Origin: Planctomycetia bacterium
GTDB lineage: Bacteria; Planctomycetota; Phycisphaerae; UBA1845; UTPLA1
NCBI GenBank assembly: GCA_015075745.1
Contig: JABTTW010000001.1
Span: 682,001 to 746,000, forward strand
DNA length: 64,000 nucleotides
Direction: 5' to 3'
Shown here: positions 46,673-54,656 of the stretch, piece after piece
How positions within the stretch are numbered: the first letter of the stretch is position 1
How the letters are laid out: the number at the start of each line of letters is the position of its first letter
Made by a program: the position numbers and the translations under genes
Notes under the pieces: generated by a model
Database searches by the model: none
What the model was told of the DNA's origin: nothing
Seen by the model: the letters and a program-made list of their open reading frames with translations, nothing else

Positions 46673-47452
46673 ATGAAATTCTGCAAATCGGCCCTCCTCG
46701 TCTTCTGCCTGCTCCCCTTCTGTGCCATGAACGGCAACTGCGGCGGCATCGTCATCGGCCCCGGCGGACAGGTCTGCACCCAGATCGCCGTCGCCTCCGT
46801 CGTCCTCAATGTCCGCAACCCCTCCGGCCAGGTCGTCCCCACCGCCCGCGCAACTTTTCGGGTCGGTAACAGCCAGGAAATCATCAGCGAGTGCAACGGC
46901 AATTGCGGAAACTTCGTCATCATCTACGAGGTCGCCGGCAACTTCGACATCGACGTCACCTCGCTCGGCCTCCTCCCCAAAAACGTCAAGGTCGGCGTCG
47001 CCCTCGACCAGGCCCAGTGCCACCCCGTCACCAAAAACATCACCGTGATGCTCGATGCCGACCCCACCACCGCCGCCCTCTTCGGAGTCTGGCGCGCAAC
47101 CAGCGGCGTCTTCGGCGACTCGATCCTTCGCTTCGGAACAAACGGCGAGATCATCGGCGCCATCCTCATCGACCGCACCATCGCCGGAGATCGGAATTTC
47201 TATATCGCCTACAACAACCGCGCCATCCGCGGCGTCCCCAACCAGCAGATCTTCCAGGCCTTCGTCCAGGAACCCACCCGCGTAGGCAACGTCTTCACCT
47301 TCGAAACCACTACCCTCGGCAGCCCCGTCGGCTTCAGCAACGCCTCAATGTCCGCCGACTTCCAAACCCTCTCCGGCACCCTCGGCGGCCAACCCGTCTC
47401 CTACCGCCGCCTCTCCGAAATCGAGATCCCCAACGCCATCCGCAGTCCCTGA
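46673..47452 (+). CDS. secreted protein of unknown function
   Basis: 259 residues from ATG 46673 (ATG 46655 also possible). The signal peptide is MKFCKSALLVFCLLPFCAMNGNCGG, perhaps a lipobox at NGNC. Cys pairs (CTQI... CNGNCG... CHPV) suggest disulfides. The central part looks like an Ig-like/carboxypeptidase-regulatory beta domain (ASVVLNVRNPSGQVVPTARATFRV), then a lipocalin-like stretch (LFGVWRATSGVFGDSILRFGTNGEIIGAIL). No terminator of its own is seen. It converges with the rpsB-tsf operon. Confidence 0.55.
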   Translation: MKFCKSALLVFCLLPFCAMNGNCGGIVIGPGGQVCTQIAVASVVLNVRNPSGQVVPTARATFRVGNSQEIISECNGNCGNFVIIYEVAGNFDIDVTSLGLLPKNVKVGVALDQAQCHPVTKNITVMLDADPTTAALFGVWRATSGVFGDSILRFGTNGEIIGAILIDRTIAGDRNFYIAYNNRAIRGVPNQQIFQAFVQEPTRVGNVFTFETTTLGSPVGFSNASMSADFQTLSGTLGGQPVSYRRLSEIEIPNAIRSP

Positions 47453-47465
47453 CGCACCGCCGCGT

Positions 47466-47496
47466 AAAAAAAAGAGCCGCGGGTCTCCGCGGCTCT
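47466..47496 (-). terminator. intrinsic terminator of rpsB-tsf
   Basis: Minus strand GAGCCGCGG-AGAC-CCGCGGCTC followed by eight T (A-run at 47466-47473 on the plus strand). Nine-bp G+C-rich stem, about 35 bases after the tsf stop. Confidence 0.9.
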
Positions 47497-47528
47497 CGTG
47501 AATCTAATCTATTTTCCGTCAAAGTCGC

Positions 47529-48344
47529 CTACGAAAGCCCGCCGACCTCAAACTTCACGAACGCCGTCACGGTAAACCCGTTCTCCTTGGCGAACTGCTG
47601 AACGCTCTTCTTGTCGTCCATCACAAACGGCTGCTCCAGAAGCACGCGCTCGCCATACCACTTGTCCATCTTCCCTTCGACAATCTTGTTCAAAATCTGC
47701 TCCGGCTTGCCCTTCGCCTCACCGGCCGCCTTCTCCCGCGCCTCCGCGGCCGACGCGGCATTCACGTCGCCTCGCGTCAGGCCCGCGATGTTCAGCGTCG
47801 AGGCGATGTGCATGCAAACATGCCGACCCGCCTCGCCCGGCGCCTTGTCGCACGCGATCGCCGCCCCGACCTTGCCGTTATGGTGAACGTAGCACGACCC
47901 AATTCCCTCGATCCGCGCCGCCCGCTTCAGACCGATGTTCTCCTTCAATCGGCCGAACGCATCAACCAGGTGCTCCTGCAAGGTCCGGCCGTCCTTCGCC
48001 TTCGCGCTCTTCAGCTTCTCGGCATCCGTCACCCCGCTCGTCAGCACCGTCTCCGCGATCGAGTTCGCCAGCTCTTTGAACGAGTCGTTGCCCCCGACGA
48101 AGTCCGTCTCACACCGCAACTCGACCAGCGCCGCCCCCTTCTCGTTCGCAAACACGCCGATCCGACCGTTCGCCGTCTCCTTGTCCGCGCGATCCGTCAT
48201 CTTGTCCGCGAACTTCTTGCGAAGGATGTCCATCGCCTTCGACTCGTCGCCCCCAGCCTCGACCAGCGCCTTCTTGCAGTCCATCATCGCCAGATCCGTC
48301 TTGGCTCGAAGACTCTGTACCTGTTGTGCCGTGATTTCCGCCAT
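47529..48344 (-). CDS. tsf: translation elongation factor Ts
   Basis: 271-residue guanine nucleotide exchange factor for EF-Tu. ATG 48344 opens MAEITAQQVQSLRAKTDLAMMDCKKALVEAGGDESKAMDILRKK, the UBA-like N-domain; GRIGVFANEKGAALVELRCETDFVGGNDSFKELANSIA is the core. The C-terminal module (GKMDKWYGERVLLEQPFVMDDKKSVQQFAKENG) is present. Downstream of rpsB as usual, with a 210-bp gap. Confidence 0.97.
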   Translation of the reverse strand: MAEITAQQVQSLRAKTDLAMMDCKKALVEAGGDESKAMDILRKKFADKMTDRADKETANGRIGVFANEKGAALVELRCETDFVGGNDSFKELANSIAETVLTSGVTDAEKLKSAKAKDGRTLQEHLVDAFGRLKENIGLKRAARIEGIGSCYVHHNGKVGAAIACDKAPGEAGRHVCMHIASTLNIAGLTRGDVNAASAAEAREKAAGEAKGKPEQILNKIVEGKMDKWYGERVLLEQPFVMDDKKSVQQFAKENGFTVTAFVKFEVGGLS

Positions 48345-48554
48345 GGTGTCCTTGCGTCTCCCTGAATCTCTTTCAGATATCGTTCTGATATTCGATGGTT
48401 GTGGGTGGATCTCGCCCGAACCGCCGACCGACTCGGCCGGTCCATTTGCAACGGGGCTGCGTCCCGGACAAATAAATCCTCGCAGCCGCCTTGCGACGAC
48501 CCCGCGGACCATCATCCGTTTACCTGTGTCGTTGTCTCACGCGAGGGCCGGCGC

Positions 48555-49430
48555 CTAAACGCCGTCCGGAACCTGATCGGGCGACGCCGCCTTGGACGAA
48601 GAGGGAACCGTCTCCACCGGCATCGAAGACGAAACCGCCTCGCCGCCGGCCTCTGCGCCCTCTTCCGCCATCTCCGACGTCGTCTTCCGACGCGACTTCC
48701 GCGGACGCGCACCGCCCTGCTCCTCAGTAGACTCGCTCGGCGCCGGTCGGCCGCGCTTGCCCTCTTCGATCGCATCAGCCAGTTGCGTCATCAGCAGATC
48801 AATCGCCCGCATCGCGTCGTCGTTCGCCGGAATGAGAATATCCGCGACCCCGGGATCGCTGTCCGTGTCCACGACGCACACCGTCGGAATGCCCAGCTTC
48901 TGGGCCTCCTTCACGGCAATGTGCTCGCGACGAACGTCCACGATCAAGAGCGCACCAGGCAACCGGGTCATCTTGCGGATGCCCTCAAGGTTGCGCGTGA
49001 TCTTCTTGCGCTCGCGGTCTACGACGGCCCGCTCTTTCTTGGTGAGTTCGTTGATACGACCCGACTTCTCGAGGTCTTCCAGATATTCTAGTCTGGCAAG
49101 ACGAGATCGGATCGTCTTAAAGTTGGTAAGTGTGCCGCCAAGCCACCGTTCATTGACGTAGTGCATGCCTACGCGCTTGCTCTGCTTTTCCACGGTCTCC
49201 CGCGCCTGCCGCTTGGTCCCGACGATCAGCACGTCCTGACCCTGCGACACAATCGCTGCGAGAAATTTCTTCGCTCGAAGCAGACCCCGGATGGTCTCGC
49301 GAATGTCGATGATGTGAATGGAATTCCGCTTGCCGAAAATATACGGGGCCATTTTGGGGTTCCACCGGCTCACCCGATGACCAAAATGAATGCCCGAGTC
49401 AATCAACTCGCGGACCAACGCCGATGCCAA
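48555..49430 (-). CDS. rpsB: 30S ribosomal protein S2 with C-terminal extension
   Basis: 291 residues (start TTG 49430). Core S2: LIDSGIHFGHRVSRWNPKMAPYIFGKRNSIHIIDIRETIRGLLRAKKFL... QARETVEKQSKRVGMHYVNERWLGGTLTNFKTI... PGALLIVDVRREHIAVKEAQKLGIPTVCVVDTDSDPGVADILIPANDDAMRAI. After residue about 225 an acidic, low-complexity tail of about 65 residues follows (GRPAPSESTEEQGGARPRKSRRKTTSEMAEEG...), longer than in most bacteria. It starts the rpsB-tsf operon. Confidence 0.97.
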   Translation of the reverse strand: MASALVRELIDSGIHFGHRVSRWNPKMAPYIFGKRNSIHIIDIRETIRGLLRAKKFLAAIVSQGQDVLIVGTKRQARETVEKQSKRVGMHYVNERWLGGTLTNFKTIRSRLARLEYLEDLEKSGRINELTKKERAVVDRERKKITRNLEGIRKMTRLPGALLIVDVRREHIAVKEAQKLGIPTVCVVDTDSDPGVADILIPANDDAMRAIDLLMTQLADAIEEGKRGRPAPSESTEEQGGARPRKSRRKTTSEMAEEGAEAGGEAVSSSMPVETVPSSSKAASPDQVPDGV

Positions 49431-49856
49431 TCGTCACCTCCCGAAACACGTTTTCAAGTTTGTTCTGATGATGGTAGAACGCACGAAGCGGAGTCTACGC
49501 GGAAACCTACAGCCTAAGCCGCAAGTCCACCTCAGTCAAGGAGATAATGCAGCCCACCAGGCGCTCGTCACATCGCGCTCGCCCAAGCATTTTCACGCCA
49601 TCGCCGCATGATTCTCCACCCTCCGTTTCCCCTCATTTCGCCGATCCTGACCATGGAAAATCGCATTCGCATTCCGCGCCAACCTCCCCCGCCTCGGCCC
49701 CTTCCCACACCCACCATCCAACCGACCAACCGCCTCCCACCTCACACGTCCGATATCTACCACCCATACCCCCTCTTAGGGTATAAACCGGCCATACCTT
49801 GGGGGTGGTCATTCACCCCGATCGATCCCGGGCTCGCGAAGGGCCATGTGATTTCC

Positions 49857-51035
49857 ATGAGTCAAGAGCCCGCAGCCCATCGAATCTTCATCAGCGCCGC
49901 TGAGCAAAGCGCCGACGAGCACGCCGCCGCCCTCATCCGCGCCTATCGGGCATCCCACCCCGCCGCCACCTTCGCCGGTCTCGCCGGTCCCGCCATGCGC
50001 GCCGCCGGCTGCTACTGCTTCCACGACATGACCGCCAAGTCCGCCATGGCCTTCGCCGCCCTCGGCCGCATCCCCGAGGCTCTGCGCCTCCTCCGCAACC
50101 TCGCCGACTACCTGCGCCACGAAAAGTTTGACGCCGCCGTCATGGTCGACTCCCCCGCGCTGAATCTCCCCATCGCCAAGAAATGCCAACTCGCCGGCAC
50201 CCCCGTCCTCTACTACATCGCTCCGCAAACCTGGGCCTGGGGCTGGCGATGGTGGCGAAACAGGCGCGTCCGCAAGCGCATCAATCGCATCGCCTGTCTG
50301 TGGCCATTCGAGGAGGAATACTTCCGCGACCGCGGCATCCGCGCCGACTACGTCGGCCACCCCTCCTTCGACCACCTGCTCGGCGTCACACCTTCCGACG
50401 AAGACGTGAATCGCCTTCGCGATAACGCGAGCCCGCTCATCACCCTGCTGCCCGGCTCGCGCCGTCATGTCATTGAAGAAGTATTGCCCGGCCAGCTCGA
50501 CGTCGCCGCGGCCCTGGCGATTCGTCATCGCGGCATCAAGTTTGTCGTCGCCGCTTCGAGCGAAGAGTCGCGCACGCTCATCGAAGCAATCATTCGCGGC
50601 CGCGCCCGCACCCTGCCGCTGAGAATCGTCGAAGGCGCGCTCAACCGCGCCGCCGCCATCGTCGCCGCCGACATCGTCCTCGTCGCCTCAGGAACCGTCA
50701 CGCTCGAAGTGGCCTATCGCAACGCGCCGATGATCGTCATGTACAACGGCAGCGCACTGGCCTACAACCTCATCGGCCGCTGGCTCATCACCACCCCGCA
50801 CCTGTCCATCCCCAACATCCTCGCCGGCCGCGAGATCGTCCCCGAATTCATGCCCTACTATCGAAGCGTCGACCCCATCATCGCCACCGCCGTCGAATGG
50901 CTCTCCACCCCCGGCAAGCTCGACAAGGTCCGCCACGACCTCGCCGCCACCATCCAGCCGCTCGTCAAATCCGGCGCCGCCGAAAACACCGCGTCGATCC
51001 TCGCCGACATGCTGCGCAGTTCACCGCGCAAGTAA
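49857..51035 (+). CDS. lpxB: lipid-A-disaccharide synthase
   Basis: 392-residue GT19 enzyme joining UDP-2,3-diacylglucosamine and lipid X. Start ATG 49857 or GTG 49848; the open frame to 49608 is Pro-rich and not coding-like. Motifs: IFISAAEQSADEHAAALIRA, FAGLAGPAMRAAGC, DSPALNLPIAKKCQLAGTPVLYYIAPQTWAWGWRWWRNRRVRKRINRIACLWPFEEEYFRDRGIRADYVGHPSFD (LpxB hallmark), LLPGSRRHVIEEVLPGQL. Peripheral inner-membrane enzyme. With hldE it argues for real lipid A. It diverges from rpsB. Confidence 0.95.
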   Translation: MSQEPAAHRIFISAAEQSADEHAAALIRAYRASHPAATFAGLAGPAMRAAGCYCFHDMTAKSAMAFAALGRIPEALRLLRNLADYLRHEKFDAAVMVDSPALNLPIAKKCQLAGTPVLYYIAPQTWAWGWRWWRNRRVRKRINRIACLWPFEEEYFRDRGIRADYVGHPSFDHLLGVTPSDEDVNRLRDNASPLITLLPGSRRHVIEEVLPGQLDVAAALAIRHRGIKFVVAASSEESRTLIEAIIRGRARTLPLRIVEGALNRAAAIVAADIVLVASGTVTLEVAYRNAPMIVMYNGSALAYNLIGRWLITTPHLSIPNILAGREIVPEFMPYYRSVDPIIATAVEWLSTPGKLDKVRHDLAATIQPLVKSGAAENTASILADMLRSSPRK

Positions 51036-51051
51036 CCCGGCCAGTCCGTCG

Positions 51052-52065
51052 CTACTCGTCCGTCCCGAGGATGCTCCCCAATCCGATGCCGCCCAGCAGC
51101 GACCCCTCGCCCTTGTTCCGCGCATACGGCCCAAAGATCCGCGCCGCCAATCGCGCGAACGGAAGCGATTGCAGCCACACCGACCCCGGCCCGGTCAGCG
51201 TCGCCAGGAATAGCCCCTCCCCGCCGAACAGCGTCGTCTTGATGCCGCCCGCCAGTTGAATGTCGTAGTCCACCGACGGCTGAAACGCGACGAGACAACC
51301 GGTGTCCAACCGCAACTGCTCGCCGGGCGCGAGATCGCGCTTGACGATCGTGCCCCCGGCATGAACAAACGCCAGTCCGTCGCCGCGAATGCGCTGAAGG
51401 ATGAATCCCTCTCCGCCGAAGAACCCCGTGCCGAGTTTCTTCTGAAACGCGATGTCCATCGTCACCCCGCGCGCCGCGCAGAGAAACGCCTCCTTCTGGC
51501 ACAGGATTTCGCCGCCGAGCTGCCCCACGTCCATCGGGACAATCTTCCCGGGATACGGCGACGCGAACGCCACCTTCTCGCGCTCCCGGCTCGCCGCCCC
51601 GAACGTCGTCAGGAAAAGCGACTCCCCCGTCACCATCCGCTTGCCCGCCTCAAAAATCTTCCCCAGCAGGCCCGAGTTCTTCGACGGATCGCCGAACACA
51701 GTCTGCATCTCGATCCCCCGCGTCATGTACATCATCGCCCCGGCTTCAGCCACGACCACCTCGCCAGGGTCCAGCGTGATCTCCACGAACTGCATATCAT
51801 CGCCGAAAATCTCGTAGTCGATCTCGTCGGCCATCCGCGCGCCCGTCACCGGCGGCGGCGCTGCCCGATTAGTCCCCGCCGCCCCGCCAAGCTGCGAGGC
51901 GATCGAAGCGACGTGCCGCGCCTGCACCCAGTCGACCATGCCCGGCCCATAGATCAGCGCCTCGGCCCCGCCCGCCGACGAGAGCTGCCGAATCAACTCC
52001 TCGCGCGTCATCGGCCCGACCGATTTGCCGTCCTTCACGAAATACCATCCACTCTCACTGGCCAT
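51052..52065 (-). CDS. TIGR00266/AIM24-like protein with N-terminal GYF_2 domain
   Basis: 337 residues. Residues 1-55 ([46 protein letters not shown]) match the GYF_2/DUF4339 module, which usually binds other proteins. The rest ([43 protein letters not shown]... [24 protein letters not shown]... [38 protein letters not shown]) is an AIM24/TIGR00266 beta-barrel-like domain, similar to tubby C-terminal folds. Function in bacteria is not established. It is convergent with lpxB. Confidence 0.9.
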   Translation of the reverse strand: MASESGWYFVKDGKSVGPMTREELIRQLSSAGGAEALIYGPGMVDWVQARHVASIASQLGGAAGTNRAAPPPVTGARMADEIDYEIFGDDMQFVEITLDPGEVVVAEAGAMMYMTRGIEMQTVFGDPSKNSGLLGKIFEAGKRMVTGESLFLTTFGAASREREKVAFASPYPGKIVPMDVGQLGGEILCQKEAFLCAARGVTMDIAFQKKLGTGFFGGEGFILQRIRGDGLAFVHAGGTIVKRDLAPGEQLRLDTGCLVAFQPSVDYDIQLAGGIKTTLFGGEGLFLATLTGPGSVWLQSLPFARLAARIFGPYARNKGEGSLLGGIGLGSILGTDE

Positions 52066-52147
52066 CGCAGCCTCCCGTCAAAGTTCAGAACGCGTCCCCG
52101 CCGCGCTTAATAAAATGGGATTCGCCTTTCCGCGTCAAATATTGCAC

Positions 52148-53482
52148 TCACTCTCCGTTCAATTCCGTGAGCCTATCGCCTGGCACGAATTCAAATGTCT
52201 TTCCAACGACGCTCATCTCCAGATACCCCCACCTAGAAAGTGCCAGCAAGTCATTTCTCGCGGTCCCATACGAGACCGCAAACTTGCTCTGGTGGTCGGC
52301 TATCGTGAACACCCGATCGGGATGATTCGTCGCCTGCAAGACGACGCTTCTTTGCCGGTGATTAAGCCGCCTGTCCGAAGAAAACATGCGCCGGGCCTGC
52401 GTCATCTGCGAGTACTTCTCGCGCAGATACGCGTGAAGGTCCCGCCTCGCCCTGGAAATGATGCGCATCTTGTAAAGCAGGAAGTAAGTCAGGTCGAAGT
52501 CCTCGATCTCGCTATAAAGAAACGCCCGCGCATACTGTCCCGGACTCCTGTAAATCAGCCGCGAAATCGGCAGATACTCGAATAGCCAGTAGCCCCGCCT
52601 CAGCATCAGCCAGTAAAACAAGGCTCTCGCGGTTCGACCATTGCCGTCACAAAACGGATGGTCGAACCCCACCTGAAAATGAAGCACACATGCGCTGATC
52701 ACCGGGTGTATGAATGGTTCCTCTTCCGGCCTTCGGTTGGCAAATCGGCAAAGTACCGCAATACGCTGTTCCAACTCTTCCGCTGGCGGCGGCTGATGAA
52801 CAATCTCCTGATCCCGCTCATCGACGATTCTGATGTTATCCTCGGCGGTCCTCAGTCTTCCGACCTGGTCCTCTTTCTCCAATGTCCCTTCCGTCAAGAT
52901 CCTCTGAACCTCGATCAGGAATTCCGGCGTGAGTTCCTGCTGGTAGTGCTCCCGAATAAACATGATGGCGCGATAGTTGTTCATCACCATCTGCTCGCCG
53001 TTGCTGCGCGGCTTCCTCCCGGACTTCAGCATCCTTTCCGCCTCCTGCCTCGTCGTCACCGCCCCCTCCAGCAGACTCGACGAGATGGCCTCTTCGCGCA
53101 GCGATGCCACGATGAACTGTTCTCTCTGTGATGCAATCAGCGGCTGGTGATCGTCCGACAAGACCCTTCCGGCCAGTTCCTGATCAATGAGCATCAATTC
53201 CTTCTGAACCGCATCAGGCAAAGTGTATTTCAGATTCGCCTTCCCGTGACCATCGAGCGGCAGGTGGCGGTATCTCGGGAGCCGACCGTTTGCCACAAGC
53301 GCCCACGCGAGCTTTGTCTGATGTCGGGCCTTGAATCGGAATTTATCCCAGGGCCAGTACTCCACCTCACATAGATGGGCCAACTTCAAATACTCCTCGC
53401 TCTGCATCAGCGCACTGATCTCTTCAGGACTGGCCTCCTGAATGACCTTCATGCTGTCCGGTGGTTTGGCTGGGAGCCTCAT
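52148..53482 (-). CDS. Fic-family AMP-transferase, probably self-inhibited
   Basis: 444-residue protein; the start is ATG 53482 (GGAAA only one base away) or ATG 53452. The Fic motif HPFCDGNGRTARAL (HPFxDGNGRxxR) is intact. An N-terminal inhibitory helix motif SSLLEG matches [S/T]xxxE[G/N] (class II). The C-terminal part (RSVVLQATNHPDRVFTIADHQSKFAVSYGTARNDLLALSRWGYLEMS) looks like a winged helix, so DNA binding/autoregulation is plausible. The upstream 53483-53640 is strikingly AT-rich with the palindrome TGATATATCA at 53506-53515, unlike host DNA, suggesting horizontal gain. Confidence 0.88.
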   Translation of the reverse strand: MRLPAKPPDSMKVIQEASPEEISALMQSEEYLKLAHLCEVEYWPWDKFRFKARHQTKLAWALVANGRLPRYRHLPLDGHGKANLKYTLPDAVQKELMLIDQELAGRVLSDDHQPLIASQREQFIVASLREEAISSSLLEGAVTTRQEAERMLKSGRKPRSNGEQMVMNNYRAIMFIREHYQQELTPEFLIEVQRILTEGTLEKEDQVGRLRTAEDNIRIVDERDQEIVHQPPPAEELEQRIAVLCRFANRRPEEEPFIHPVISACVLHFQVGFDHPFCDGNGRTARALFYWLMLRRGYWLFEYLPISRLIYRSPGQYARAFLYSEIEDFDLTYFLLYKMRIISRARRDLHAYLREKYSQMTQARRMFSSDRRLNHRQRSVVLQATNHPDRVFTIADHQSKFAVSYGTARNDLLALSRWGYLEMSVVGKTFEFVPGDRLTELNGE

Positions 53483-54333
53483 TTTCCTATCAATTTGTGC
53501 TATATTGATATATCATTCATTTTCGAACGCCAATTGAGGGTATTTCAATAATATATCAAAATCAATCAAATTAATAGATTCCACCGGCCAGATACACTTT
53601 CCCTAGATGTAACTGACTTAATCACAACATATTATGACATTTCAAATACACCGGGGAATGACCCGCCATGCCAGCAATCATGATAGGCGGACCGTCTCTC
53701 CATGGGCCCTCCAGCAAACCGACCTTTAACCGGTTACTCAGGATCAAGGTCGCCTCACTCGGCCGTGATCGTCTGCCAAGGCGACAGGCATTCTCGTACT
53801 CGTCCCGCCCTTCAACCCGAGACTCTGACGATATGCCGGTACCGCACTCAACACCGCCCCCTATCCGCGCCCGGTAGCATAGGCTTCCAGCCTGTGCGAA
53901 ACGAATAAAGAATCGCCGGGCGTTTGCCGCCGAGATCGCGCGGTGGTCGAAGGTGACATACGGTGACACACGGGATTTTTTTCGATTGCAACTCGCGTGG
54001 CGGGCGTGTGTTGGGGCGGTTCGCAACTTGGGTGGTTTTTGGGGGAAACGTCGAAACGTCGGAATTGGGGAAGCTGCGCTCCGGGGACTGTGGAGCGGGG
54101 TTTGTGGCGCGGAGGGCTTGAGTTCGACTGCGATGGCGGCACACCGGGGCGGCGGCGCGAGGGGAGCGCGGCGGGTGATGGGGGCGATGGGCGGGTGGTT
54201 TGCGGTTTTTGATTTCATGATCGGTTGGTCCTCCAGGAGTTAACACTTGCTCATTGTTCTCGGGGTGGGGCGTGAAACCGGTGCGCCGAAGAGTGTTGGC
54301 GTTGTCGTCGCCAAACGGCAAGCCGCTTCGGGG
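53483..54333. other. non-coding region between fic and the tandem-repeat array
   Basis: 53483-53640 is AT-rich promoter-like DNA for fic with the palindrome TGATATATCA (53506-53515). A palindromic repeat copy is at 53868-53897 (GGTAGCATAGGCTTCCAGCCTGTGCG). 54045-54062 carries AAACGTCGAAACGTCG. The remaining G-rich DNA has long frames on both strands but no recognisable protein. Confidence 0.5.
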
Positions 54334-54489
54334 ATCGCGCGGGGAGCAGGTGCGCATCGCGCGGGGCGGCGGAAGGGGATCGCGCGGGGAGCAGGTGCGC
54401 ATCGCGCGGGGAGTAGGTGGATATTTCGCGTGGAGGAAGTCGGAATCGCGCGGTAGAGCAGAGGGGAATTGCGCGGGGTGGAGATTTTT
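54334..54489. repeat. tandem array of seven 22-23-bp iteron-like repeats
   Basis: Units begin at 54334, 54356, 54379, 54401, 54423, 54445 and 54468, each starting AT(C/T)GCGCGGGG or a near variant and continuing (A/C)G(C/T)AGGTG or a diverged form. Units 1 and 3 (ATCGCGCGGGGAGCAGGTGC, then GC) are identical, and the 45-bp pair 1+2 is followed by a close second pair. The array is about 156 bp. The last unit ends in a T-rich stretch. Confidence 0.75.
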
Positions 54490-54656
54490 TGAATGGCGGA
54501 AGATTTTTTTTGGGTGCCAACGGTTGACTGTTACAGGACATGGCGGAAACACGCGGGAAATCGGCTGATTTTTGAGTTGCTCGCGGGCGACTGTGTGCTA
54601 AGTATTGGATCGGAGCGACAGTGATGTGACACTCGCTTCAAAGGGAGGCACCGGTT

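Noticed and set aside
53997-54212. Plus-strand frame in the G-rich region after fic
   Set aside because: Gly/Arg-rich, unrelated to any family, and equally good frames exist on the other strand; treated as non-coding.
54254-54568. 104-codon frame over the 22-bp repeats
   Set aside because: It is the translation of the tandem repeat itself (GSRGEQVRIARG units) with no start context and no other coding sign.
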